Shown here: one piece after another, positions 8,774-18,500 of the stretch
Numbering within the stretch: the first letter of the stretch is position 1
Layout of the letters: the number at the start of each line of letters is the position of its first letter
NCBI RefSeq assembly: GCF_006438875.1
Contig: NZ_RCZH01000004.1
Span: 1-64,000, forward strand
Direction of reading: 5' to 3'
Length of the DNA stretch: 64,000 nt
From: Flavobacterium pectinovorum
GTDB lineage: Bacteria > Bacteroidota > Bacteroidia > Flavobacteriales > Flavobacteriaceae
Position numbers and translations under genes: made by a program
Notes under the pieces: model-generated
What the model saw: the letters and a program-made list of their open reading frames with translations, nothing else
Told to the model about the DNA's origin: nothing
Databases searched by the model: none

Positions 8774-10027
8774 CTAAACGATTTTCAATTTCAATTCAAC
8801 ATTAAAAACTTCATCCATGGCTTCTTTTTTCTCTGGTTCACTAATCTGGTAATACTGATTCAAAGTCTTCATATCGTTGTGTCCAGTTATAGATGCAATT
8901 AATTTATCACTTTTACCTTGTCTTTTCATCATAGTAATAAAAGTTCTTCTTGCTGTATGGGTACTTATTCTATTGTAGAAGAACATTTCTTCTTTAATAT
9001 TTTCTTTCCCTTTAGTTGTAACTTTTTGAACTTTATTATTGTATTCCATCTCCTGAAATACTTCTTTTATATATTTATTCTGTTTTTGATTGGCAATTAA
9101 AGGCAGTTTATAATCATATTTTAATAAAATATGTCTAGAAATACTGGTTAAAGGTATCTCCCTAGTTTCTTTAGTTTCATCTTTATTTTCTTTTAATAAA
9201 ATAAAATCATTAGTTACATTACTTCTTCTTATCAAAGATAACTCACCAAAACGCATACCAGTCACACAAGCAAAGACAAAAACATCACGAACTTTCCCTA
9301 GCTTTTCACTTTCAAATTCGTGTTGCATCAACTTATTCAAATCATCTATTGTTAATGCAATTTGATTTGTAATTACTTTCTCAACTTTTTTAAATTCTAC
9401 AAAACTATCATTATAAGTGAATTTATTTTTCCTAGCCCAAAACATAAAGGTTTTGAAAAGCCCTAGATTTCTAGCATAAGTATTATTAATATGCTTTAAA
9501 TCATCCATACAATAGGAAGTGAATTCACGATGAAATGTTTCATCGATCTTACTAAATGTCAGTTTGAATTTTCTAGCTGCTTCAAATTTTTCTAGAATAT
9601 TTTTTATATTTTTATACCTCTTAATTGTTGACGCCGACCATTCTTTACCTTTTTCCTTTTCGGCTGTAAACTCATCATACGCATCAAAAAATGTATTTTT
9701 CCCGGACGGAGCTTTTTTAAACTCTTCGTCAAAAACTTTTTTTAAATTCTTCGAAGTAAAAGGTTCATTTATTCTTTTATATAAGCTTTCTGTTTCAAGA
9801 AATAAATCAGAGTATCGATTCATCTGAAGTCTTATACTTTGAACAAATTTTGATCTCTTTTTCCCATTTACAAAAGGGAATCTATTTTCAAAATCCCAAT
9901 TTTCAGGCATTATTTTCTCACCAGTTGAAAAGACAAATTTCTTATTCTCATTTTTAAAATAGCATGAAAATAAAATCAAAGTTTCTTTATCACTCTTCGG
10001 CTCTTTAAGATTAAAAGTGTATTTCAT
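8774..10027 (-). CDS. Tyrosine recombinase/integrase
   Basis: This phage-type integrase of 417 residues would insert and excise the mobilizable element. Its N-terminal arm-binding domain includes the Bacteroidota pattern of an early strand pair ('TLILFSCYFKNENKKFVFSTGEKI'). A SAM-like core-binding domain follows (residues ~105-200, 'ASTIKRYKNI'). The catalytic domain shows 'CVTGMRFGELSLI' (first Arg), 'STHTARRTFITMM' (H-x-x-R) and 'ITGHNDMKTLNQYYQ' (His and the Tyr nucleophile). All active-site residues are present, so it should be functional. Repeats that may be arm sites lie just upstream at 10029-10084. Confidence 0.93.
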   Translation of the reverse strand: MKYTFNLKEPKSDKETLILFSCYFKNENKKFVFSTGEKIMPENWDFENRFPFVNGKKRSKFVQSIRLQMNRYSDLFLETESLYKRINEPFTSKNLKKVFDEEFKKAPSGKNTFFDAYDEFTAEKEKGKEWSASTIKRYKNIKNILEKFEAARKFKLTFSKIDETFHREFTSYCMDDLKHINNTYARNLGLFKTFMFWARKNKFTYNDSFVEFKKVEKVITNQIALTIDDLNKLMQHEFESEKLGKVRDVFVFACVTGMRFGELSLIRRSNVTNDFILLKENKDETKETREIPLTSISRHILLKYDYKLPLIANQKQNKYIKEVFQEMEYNNKVQKVTTKGKENIKEEMFFYNRISTHTARRTFITMMKRQGKSDKLIASITGHNDMKTLNQYYQISEPEKKEAMDEVFNVELKLKIV

Positions 10028-10028
10028 C

Positions 10029-10084
10029 AGTTGACAATTTAGTTGACAATAATGCTATATTTAGTTATAAAAACTTAGTTATAA
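10029..10084. repeat. Paired direct repeats upstream of integrase (possible arm sites)
   Basis: Two pairs of 10-bp direct repeats lie next to the integrase start: AGTTGACAAT at 10029 and 10041, and TTAGTTATAA at 10061 and 10075. Their position at the end of the element suggests integrase or excisionase arm-type binding sites. This is inferred from position only. Confidence 0.4.
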
Positions 10085-10158
10085 CAAATATAAGAATTAC
10101 TACAAAACAAGCGTTTCTTACTGATAATCAATTATTAACAACCAACTCTGATATAATT

Positions 10159-10227
10159 AGCGGAATAGCCGGCGACTCCACAAAAAAAATCGTAATTACC
10201 TAATAACTGGTAATTGCGATTTTTCAT
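10159..10227. other. GC-rich junction plus terminator, candidate right end of element
   Basis: A GC-rich patch, AGCCGGCGACTCCAC (10167-10181), stands out in AT-rich DNA. It is followed at once by a terminator-like hairpin (10186-10224, arms AATCGTAATTACC/GGTAATTGCGATT with one wobble) and a T-run. The look is that of the 3' end of a structural RNA gene used as an attachment site, but no RNA body is present upstream. I found no second copy in 1-3124, so the element's left end is unresolved. Confidence 0.3.
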
Positions 10228-10310
10228 TTTATATTTTTCCGACATTGGGTCAGAAACTTAAAAGATTAATTTTTTAATCTTATACATTATTTCATGTTAT
10301 ATTTTTTTCT

Positions 10311-10352
10311 AATTTAGAACATCCTATTAATCAGCAGATTCAGTTCTAAATT
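10311..10352. promoter_or_regulatory. Inverted repeat upstream of AraC regulator
   Basis: Perfect 10-bp arms, AATTTAGAAC (10311-10320) and GTTCTAAATT (10343-10352), flank a 22-bp spacer directly before the start codon at 10371. The arrangement suggests an operator, possibly for autoregulation. Another short palindrome (AAGATTAA/TTAATCTT) lies at 10262-10281. The rest of 10228-10370 holds nothing that I recognise. Confidence 0.45.
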
Positions 10353-10370
10353 ACGATAAAAATTAATTAT

Positions 10371-11189
10371 ATGGAGATTTTACCTTCCACCGTTTTAGCA
10401 CCATATATAAAGAATTATACCGTTGTTACGATTAATAAACATCTTGATAACGAGGTTTTTTACCCAAGCGGATATGTAGACTTTATAGTCAATATCTCTG
10501 AAGGTGCCGCTGCTACAACTATCAATGGTAAACGAAAAGATACGCCTGCTATAGAATTACTGGGCCATCTCACTCTTCCTACCAGACTTACTGTAGCCAA
10601 AGGTACTTCGGTACTTATAGCTCGGATTTATCCGCACGCCAGTGCATTGTTCTTTTCAGATCCGCTATCGGAATTCACTAACTACGCCACCGACATGTAT
10701 GATGTAGCTTTGAATGAAAACAGAGTCTTATACAATCGTATGATGGAGGCAAATGAACTTGCCTCTAAAATTAGCATCTTAGAATCTCACTTTCTGCAGC
10801 AATTGAAAAAAAACGAAACCCGATTAAAGAAAGTATCGATTGTAGAGGCTATTAATCAACAGCTTTTATTTAATCATCAACAATTGGATTTACCTGCTCT
10901 GGCGCGACATTCAGGGCTATCAGAAAGATATATTCAAAAACTTTATCTCTCAAATATTGGTATCAGTCCTGTAGCTTTTACTTCGGTAATGCGCTTTAAC
11001 AAGAGCTTGCAGCTAGTTCTCAATACCTCGCAATCGTTGACCGAGATAGCTTACGACAGCGGGTATTACGATCAGGCACATTTTATCAAAGAGTTCAGAA
11101 AGTTTACGGGTATCACTCCTTCTGCTTCCAGAAACTCGTTGATAAAAAATGATACAGATTTTCAACAAGCTGTAAACATTGGTTTCTAA
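10371..11189 (+). CDS. AraC-family transcriptional regulator
   Basis: This regulator has 272 residues. Residues 1-150 resemble the DUF6597-type sensor region found in many AraC regulators ('VLAPYIKNYTVV', 'YPSGYVDFIVNI', 'LLGHLTLPTRL'). Residues ~160-255 are a double helix-turn-helix: 'LDLPALARHSGLSERYIQKLYLSNIGISPVAFTSVMRF' and 'QSLTEIAYDSGYYDQAHFIKEFRKFTGITPSASR', an almost canonical AraC signature. It ends 2 bp before the stop of the convergent NTF2-like gene. An inverted repeat in its leader may be its own operator. The effector molecule is unknown. Confidence 0.92.
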   Translation: MEILPSTVLAPYIKNYTVVTINKHLDNEVFYPSGYVDFIVNISEGAAATTINGKRKDTPAIELLGHLTLPTRLTVAKGTSVLIARIYPHASALFFSDPLSEFTNYATDMYDVALNENRVLYNRMMEANELASKISILESHFLQQLKKNETRLKKVSIVEAINQQLLFNHQQLDLPALARHSGLSERYIQKLYLSNIGISPVAFTSVMRFNKSLQLVLNTSQSLTEIAYDSGYYDQAHFIKEFRKFTGITPSASRNSLIKNDTDFQQAVNIGF

Positions 11190-11191
11190 TT

Positions 11192-11638
11192 TTATTTTGC
11201 CGGATGGTTGCTGCTAAACATATCTCGATACATCTTCCAGCCGTTTTTTGTGTTTTTCCAGATGACAATCACTTTTCCGTCGTCCAGTTTTTTACCATCG
11301 GGATCAGTCATCTCATAAAAACTTTCCTCTGTGACTGATGTTTTACCATCTCCGTACAAGTGTTGAATCGTAAACTTTACATGCACTTTGGGACCACCTT
11401 TATAGAATGCAAGCAGTTGTTCACTTCCGCATACAGGTTGAGCATTGGGCGGAAATAAACAGGCATCATCTGTATATCTGGTAAGGATAGATCTATCGCC
11501 TTTATTAGCGAGATCTGCATAGATCTCATTACTGGCTTCTATAACTTTTCTGACTGACTTTAATGCGGGATCCGCAGTTTGAGCATTACACCAAAAAGTG
11601 AACATCAGTAATCCGTTTAAAATAAGAGTCTTTTTCAT
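11192..11638 (-). CDS. Secreted SnoaL/NTF2-like (DUF4440-type) protein
   Basis: This is a small periplasmic or secreted protein of about 148 residues with an N-terminal signal peptide (MKKTLILNGLLMFTFWCNAQ). The mature part has the cone-shaped NTF2-like pattern: an N-terminal helix 'VRKVIEASNEIYADLANKGDRSILTRYTDDACLFPPNA' followed by strands ending 'KVIVIWKNTKNGWKMYRDMFSSN'. The frame is open back to 11683, but the ATG at 11638 gives the proper signal peptide and is preferred. Proteins like this bind small molecules or act as enzymes of unknown specificity. It is convergent with the AraC gene. Confidence 0.85.
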   Translation of the reverse strand: MKKTLILNGLLMFTFWCNAQTADPALKSVRKVIEASNEIYADLANKGDRSILTRYTDDACLFPPNAQPVCGSEQLLAFYKGGPKVHVKFTIQHLYGDGKTSVTEESFYEMTDPDGKKLDDGKVIVIWKNTKNGWKMYRDMFSSNHPAK

Positions 11639-11738
11639 TTTGATTGTTTTTATACCAACAAAGTAAGTCATTCGCTCTGGCAAGAAATTGTAAAATTACG
11701 AACAACTTTATTTTCAATATCCGATTAGTATAAATCAT

Positions 11739-11772
11739 AAAAAAACCACTCCAATAAAAAATCAGAGTGGCT
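11739..11772 (-). terminator. Terminator after the outer-membrane protein gene
   Basis: On the minus strand GCCACTC and GAGTGGT pair as a short hairpin, followed by a run of seven T. It lies 25-60 bp past the stop of the 11799-12440 gene. Confidence 0.7.
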
Positions 11773-11798
11773 TTCATAACCTCTATTTAAAACTAATT

Positions 11799-12440
11799 CT
11801 ACTTAAAAAAGTACCCTATTGCTATTTGAAAAACCCGATTCTTCATATCATTATTTATAAAATGATTTACATCGCCTTCTTTGAAAACATTAGAATACGA
11901 AATATTATATCTTGCATCTGCATAAAATTTATCTATAAATTGATATCCCAATCCAAAGTTTACAGAAGTATCTATTCCTGTTGAATAATCTTTCAGATTA
12001 AAACTTTCGTGATTTTCATATCCTAAAAAGTTATCCTGATATTTATTATTAGCTTTTAAAAGTATTCCTATTTGAGGACCGGCTTGTATGCTTAATCCTT
12101 TTATCACGTAATATTTCAGCATTACAGGAATGTTTAAATAGTTCAATTCGATTGTACTTTTAAAATTCGAATTTGTTACCTCCGGATCAGAAAAAGAAGT
12201 TTTTGTTCCTTGTTGACTAAACAATAATTCGGGTTGAAGCGAAAAGTTTTTTGCCATAGGAATTTCGACCATAATCCCTGCCGTAAATCCAGTTTTACCT
12301 GATGAGTCTAGTTCACTTTCATCAAAAGTAAGGCTGGCGATATTTAAACCTGCTTTTACGCCCAATTTAACTTTTTGAGTCTGGGCCATACAAGCCGCAC
12401 CCAAAAATAGTGTGCACAGTATTAGCGTATATTTTTTCAT
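11799..12440 (-). CDS. Outer-membrane beta-barrel protein (PorT-like)
   Basis: This outer-membrane protein of about 213 residues has a signal peptide (MKKYTLILCTLFLGAACMAQ). The mature chain opens with 'KLGVKAGLNIASLTF', the hallmark of the Bacteroidota PorT-type OMP_b-brl_2 family. It continues with alternating amphipathic strands ('GFTAGIMVEIPM', 'SLQPELLFSQQGTK', 'YLNIPVMLKYYVIKGLSIQAGPQIGILL') and ends in an aromatic strand 'FQIAIGYFFK'. The frame opens at 12476, but the ATG at 12440 begins the signal peptide. The substrate or role is unknown. It follows the large protease gene after a hairpin. Confidence 0.88.
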   Translation of the reverse strand: MKKYTLILCTLFLGAACMAQTQKVKLGVKAGLNIASLTFDESELDSSGKTGFTAGIMVEIPMAKNFSLQPELLFSQQGTKTSFSDPEVTNSNFKSTIELNYLNIPVMLKYYVIKGLSIQAGPQIGILLKANNKYQDNFLGYENHESFNLKDYSTGIDTSVNFGLGYQFIDKFYADARYNISYSNVFKEGDVNHFINNDMKNRVFQIAIGYFFK

Positions 12441-12462
12441 ACTATATTTTTGTTTTTTAAGA

Positions 12463-12492
12463 ATGGTAACTCTCACAGAGGAGAGTTACCAT
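12463..12492. terminator. Intergenic hairpin
   Basis: A 12-bp perfect inverted repeat (ATGGTAACTCTC / GAGAGTTACCAT, 6-base loop) lies between the protease stop (12511) and the OMP gene start (12440) on the minus strand. It lacks a clear T-run, so it may be an attenuator or an mRNA-stabilising stem rather than a full terminator. Confidence 0.5.
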
Positions 12493-12510
12493 GTTCTATC
12501 TTTAATTTTG

Positions 12511-15500
12511 TTACTTCTTAATAATCTTGGCAGTATATTTTTTATTCTGTACTGTACAGTCTAAAACATACACTCCCGGCGTTAATCCGCTTAGATTAAT
12601 AATTGACGGCATACTTGCATACGATTTACTCCACACTGCTTTACCATCTGTGGCGTAAACATTGATTTTTGTTTCACCTTCAATTTTATCTGCCAGGAAG
12701 ATATTTACATTATCAACAGCCGGGTTAGGGAATACTCTAAAAGGATTTGTAATTTTTCCAAGTAGCATTCCTTTTGAATCAAATACTGTCGAAATTCTGT
12801 TACATCCATTATTATTCGTTGTTTGAAGACTATAGTTTCCTTCCCAAATTGCAATAATAGATTTTTCAGTTGCGTTTGGTATTGGTCTTTCGTTTAAGAA
12901 CCACTGATACGAAGCTGCATCAACTGAAGCTGTTAATTTTTTATCTCCTATTACCTGAATTTCCGGTACAATGTTGTTTTCAAGAATTGAAATGGTAGTA
13001 CTAAAAGTTTTACCAATGCCATTTTCATTAAAAACCGTTACAAAATAATCTCCACTTTCTGTTATCACGTGAGTTGGTTCTGTTGCTCCGTCAAACCATT
13101 CATAAGATTTGTATTTTCCGGGAGACAAAACAACTTCAGGACCACAAAGATCTCCACTTTCTAACTCTGATTCGAAAGCATCAAATTTTGCTGTTATAGT
13201 TTCTGTAAGTGTACATCCATTTTTCATAACTAATGTTACCGTATAATCTCCTGCCGTATTTATTGCAATACCGTTAGAGACATCACCTGTACTCCATTTG
13301 TATGAAGCGACTTTTAATTTTTTTGCCGCAACATTTGTTTGAGCATCAACGTATAAAGCTTTTCCAGCATATCCATAAATTATTGGATTGTCAAATATTT
13401 TAAAATCTGACGGTACTCCCTGATAGATATAGTTTTTTATTATATTATTTTGCTGAATAGCATCATTATCTAATTTTGCCGTAACATTAAACACATGTGA
13501 GTCCCCGCTTTCATCCAATTTAGGCTGTTTTTTCAGCATATATTCTATGCTTCCGCCAACAGGAATTCCTTCTGTAATTGGTTCTGAAATAACTTCATTC
13601 GTGTTCATATATTCTACCTCTAACTGAATTGTATTTGCTGCAATGGCAATTTGTCCTTCATTGGTCAGTTTCACTTTAAATTCAGATCCGCCACATATAT
13701 CTCTTGGCGACAATATTTGGACTGAAGCATCTACAACAGGATCAGTGATTAATTTTAAATCATCTAATACCATGTAAGAATATCCTCCTTCTTTAGCATG
13801 TCTTAATCTTAACATTACAGATTTCCCCGCATATTTATTTAAGTTTACTGCTCCTCTTTTCCATTCGGTATCTGAATAACTTCCTTGTTTAGAGTCTTTC
13901 CATATCTCGGTCCATTCGCCTCCTACTGTTTTAATATCTATACTGAAAGAATTGATATAATTACATTGCATTCCGTAATAGAATTCTAATGCAGTTGTAT
14001 TTTCAGCTAGTTTATACATCGGAGAAACTATTTCTCCATAAACAGCATAATTTTCAAGCTGACTGTAAAGCATCATTGCAGAAGCATCTTCTGTATGATC
14101 TTTCTTAGGCAGCGTCAGGTTTGTATTATCTGGTGTAGTAACGTTTCTCCAAGGATAATTGTCATCACTTTGATTCGAAACATATCCTTTTGATCCAAAA
14201 ACTGATCCCTGGGCAACACTTGAAAAGGTTTCAATATCTAAGTTTGGTGCCTTAGCAATAACCTCAAAAGATTTTGTAAGCGTTGTTGCATCAGCTTTTA
14301 GCTGTCCGTTTGTAATTATTTTTACATTGATTTCATAATTTCCTGCCGGCAACTGCGGAATACCATCTATTGTATAGGTAATGGTCTGATATTGTTGAAT
14401 TTGATCATTTCTTTCTGATACAACCGGTTCGCCAACAGCTTTACCATTTTGGGTAATTTGATATTCGATTGTAGCTTTTTCTACTTTATTATAAAATACA
14501 TTTCTTGCAGCAATAAAAAATTGGTGCGAAGGTGCATCTTCATATACAACCTCAGGCATACTTAAATTAGATAACTGAAGATATTCTGATTTCTCTGTAA
14601 TCTTAATGTTATCTACTGCAAAACCATTGGCAAATAAACCATTATCATCATGCTGGAATGCTACCAGAACACACGATTTTCCTGCATATGGAGTTAAATC
14701 TACATGATACTCGATCCAATTATCGATATAATACATTTTAAAAGCCGTATTCCAGGTTTCACCGCCATCTGTACTTACTTTTACATATCCGTCTGAAAGT
14801 CTCTGACCATCGCCGAAGCCATCAAATGATAAGTGTGCTTCTTTATAATTGCTCAAATCTAATACGGGAGAAATTAACATATCATTTGCAGCGTCACAAT
14901 TACATTTGTCATCGTTACTCGCCATAAATTGCGTGTGATCTGTTACGAAAAAACTTGGAGATCTTAAATCTGTATATGTTCCGTGTTGCCAGCCGGCAGC
15001 ATCTTTGTTTTCAAAAGTTCTCCATCCTTTATATTTAGTCACATCTTCGAAATCCATTGTATATGGAAGTACAGATATTTTCATATCTTCATTGTTCCAA
15101 TTATCGTAACTTAATGTGAATGAATTATTTTCTGGTGTAGCATCCTGAGTTACATCATCAGGAAAAACAGAAACCGAAATGGTATTCCTACCAATACTTT
15201 TTAAGTTGATATTTGGAATAGAATATGCTATCGTATCTCTAAATTTACTAAAAACCAATGATGCTTTTTCTGTTTTTGAATACACTTCATTTTGTGCACT
15301 ATCCAAAATTTTCACTGTAACATTTACCTGCTCGGCAGTTGTACCAAAATTATTAATGATCTTAGTTTTTATTGTTACATTATTATTGTCGATCTTACAG
15401 GTACCAGCATCTACTTTTGCATCTAAAAGTACTAAATCATAAGGTGCATTATCTACATGAATATTATCTATAAAGGCTCCTAAAAAACCATCATTATAAT

Positions 15501-18500
15501 CATCTGTAGCAACACGGAAACGAATAGCTCCTTTTTTACCGGCAAGGTCATTTAAACGTATTCCAATTGGTTTTTTCTTGAAATCATTGTTAATTCCGGT
15601 AAACCATGGTCCCGATAATGCAGATCCACCATCGTAATGTAGAGTTGAAGGATAATCGATACCGGTAACTTTTTTCCAGTTTTGGTTATCTTCAGAATAT
15701 TCAACAATTAATCCGTCATATCCGTTATGGAATAAGGAAATAATATCAAACTCAACATATGGAAAAGCAACATTGGTAAAATCAAATACTGGTGATTGTA
15801 ATGTAAAATCAGCATTCAAGGCCATTCTTTCACCGGTTTCGCCAAGTTGTACTGTTGCCCATAAATATTTAGACTTTGTATCTCTAAAGGTGTAAGCAGA
15901 TGCCTGCCATACAAATTTTTGATTTGTAGACAATGATTTTGAATACCAGCCTCCTGGTGTTCTTTCAAAATCCATTGTATATGGAAATTGAGTTATAATA
16001 CCACTGTAAACACCATTTATCCCACTATTATTCGCTGCTACCGGATCCTTATCATAGGATACAAAACCTTCATAGGTATGCAGACCGTTTGCAGATAAAT
16101 CAATAGTAGTATCAAAAGAAATTGTCATTTCTGAGTTTCCTTTAAAAATAGTTTCTAATGTAACGTCTTTCCATACTGTTTCGCTTCCGGGAAGTGTATT
16201 GGCATATCCTACTTTTAACTGAGATCCAGCCGGTATATCCTGACAACCCAAATTAAAGATTGTAATCGCTAAGGTATGATTTACTGACAATGCTGTCCCT
16301 GAATATTCCGGAAGGCTTAATCCTGTAACTTTTAGGTCAAAATCTTTTTGAGGGGGATAAACCATAAAACTTGAAACAAAAGAAATTCCGTCCTTTGCAC
16401 CAAACGCATCAATAGGTTTAAAATCAAATTTAACCTCAACATAGTTTAGCTTAGTTGTACTTATTTCATAAGGAATGGTTTCCTTAGTTTTTATAACCCT
16501 TTCTTCACCAACCGCCAGATCTTTATCAAAACTAATGGTATTATCGGCAGAGTATAGCGTATTTAACCTACCGCCAAAACCGGGAAACATTAATCTTAAT
16601 TTGTAATATAAACTTTCATTTGCTTTAATTACAGTAGATCCTGTGTTTTTAATTGTAATATAAAATGGCTCATCTCCTTTTAAAGTACCACAAGCAGCAA
16701 CAGGTTTTTCTACTGAAACAAGCGCTATTTGTTTGTCTGCAAAAGCAGTTCCAATACCAATAGCATACCAGGCATTGCTAACTTGTTTGTATTCTTCAGA
16801 ACCCATTCCATATAAATCTTCTGTAACCATTAAGGTAGCCTGACGCATATCACTAAAGTTTGAAGAAGGAGATAAATATTCCGTAAGCGTGATATAGGCA
16901 ATTTTCTCCGCCTTATCAAGACCAATCGCTTTAACATCATAACTGTTATTAAGGTCATTCGTGCCCTGTCCACCTTCGCTTAAAAGGTAAAACCAGTAGT
17001 TTGTGATTCCGCTGTTAATGTGTACACCTCCGTTATCATAACTACTATTTGCCGGATTTGCCCAATTTACTCCTCCGTAGGTATCCGGCTGACTTTGTGC
17101 CTTTGGGTTTGACATACTTCGCATACTTCCATGTGTGTACAATTCATTACCCAACATCCAAATATTTTCTTTTTTGTCTTTTCCAACATAAGCCTCAACA
17201 GATACACCAAATATATCACTGAAAGATTCATTCATAGCACCAGATTCTCCCTGATAGATTAAACCCGCTGTGAAACGTGTTACTCCGTGAGTTAATTCAT
17301 GCGCAGTAATTCCTAAACCAACATAAGGACTAGCAACGCCGTCTCCAAATTGTGCCCAACCTCCGGTCCATGAAGCATTTTCGACATTAGTGCCTAAATG
17401 CGCCAGACCAATAATTGTCATTCCTTTGTCATCGATACTATTTCGGTTAAATTTTTCTCCATAATATTCTATGGTTTTTTGCATACCCCAATGAATATCC
17501 ATTGCGACCTCATCATGATCTTTATTGTGCAGTTCATTCCAAATATTATCTTCATCAATAAATTCCGTGATTACTTCATCTGAAGCCTCATCTGCATGAT
17601 TCATATTCCAGGTATACATGGGAACATTATATTTCCCTTGTAGCCCTTCTAATCTGTAACCGTCCGCATATTGCTTAGTATTAAATTCTACTTCTCCGGA
17701 ATATCTTGATTTACCTTTACCCAGACTTTGACCTGAAAAATCAGCATCATTATTTAAATTTATGGTAAGGATTATTTTTCCTGTATTTGCATCCACATAC
17801 ATCGTCTGACTTGATTGCGGATTGGTCGCATATATATCAAATTTCCATGCCAGATAATAATCTTTTAATTCAGAAGAAAAATTAGGCCCAACATAAACCA
17901 GTTCCCCTTGTGGTTTAGCACTTATTTTTTTGTCCAGTAGAGCACCTAATTTTTTACTCTCCCAAATATATTGCTTCGCATTTACGGTTCTTAGTGCGTT
18001 TTCTAAAGCTGTTGCTGCATTTATTTTATAATTGCTGCTTACAGACACTTTCTTTGCTGTAGAACCAAATGCATCAATCTTAGTTTTATTTTCTCTAACC
18101 TTATAAATTGCGCCTTCAACAGGAATAGAATTATGCATTTGCTGATAAGTAGCAAGGGTTCTGCCATGATTATCCGAAATTGATTTTAATTGCATTTTAT
18201 CCGATGTAGACAAATCAAAATCTCCTTTTTTAACTTCGAATATATTTTTGGCAGTTAAGTTGGCCGATTTAGCAAAAGATCTAACTTTTGTGCTAATGGA
18301 ATCCTGCGGGTTTGTTTTCGCGGTTACATTCGTTAAATTTTGTCTAAATAGTTTTTGGCTTTCCTGTAGTTGCTTTTTCACTGCGTCACTTTCTGCTGCA
18401 GAAAGTTCTATCCCTTTTACTTTTTCTTCTTGCGGAGTAAAGAGATTATTGGCATCATTGTCCTGATTGGAAACTTTATCAGCAGTTTTCTTAGAAACCT

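Noticed and set aside
10140..10185. tRNA or tmRNA gene at the GC-rich patch
   Set aside because: Only a 3'-end-like stretch is present. No D-arm, anticodon arm or tmRNA body could be found upstream.
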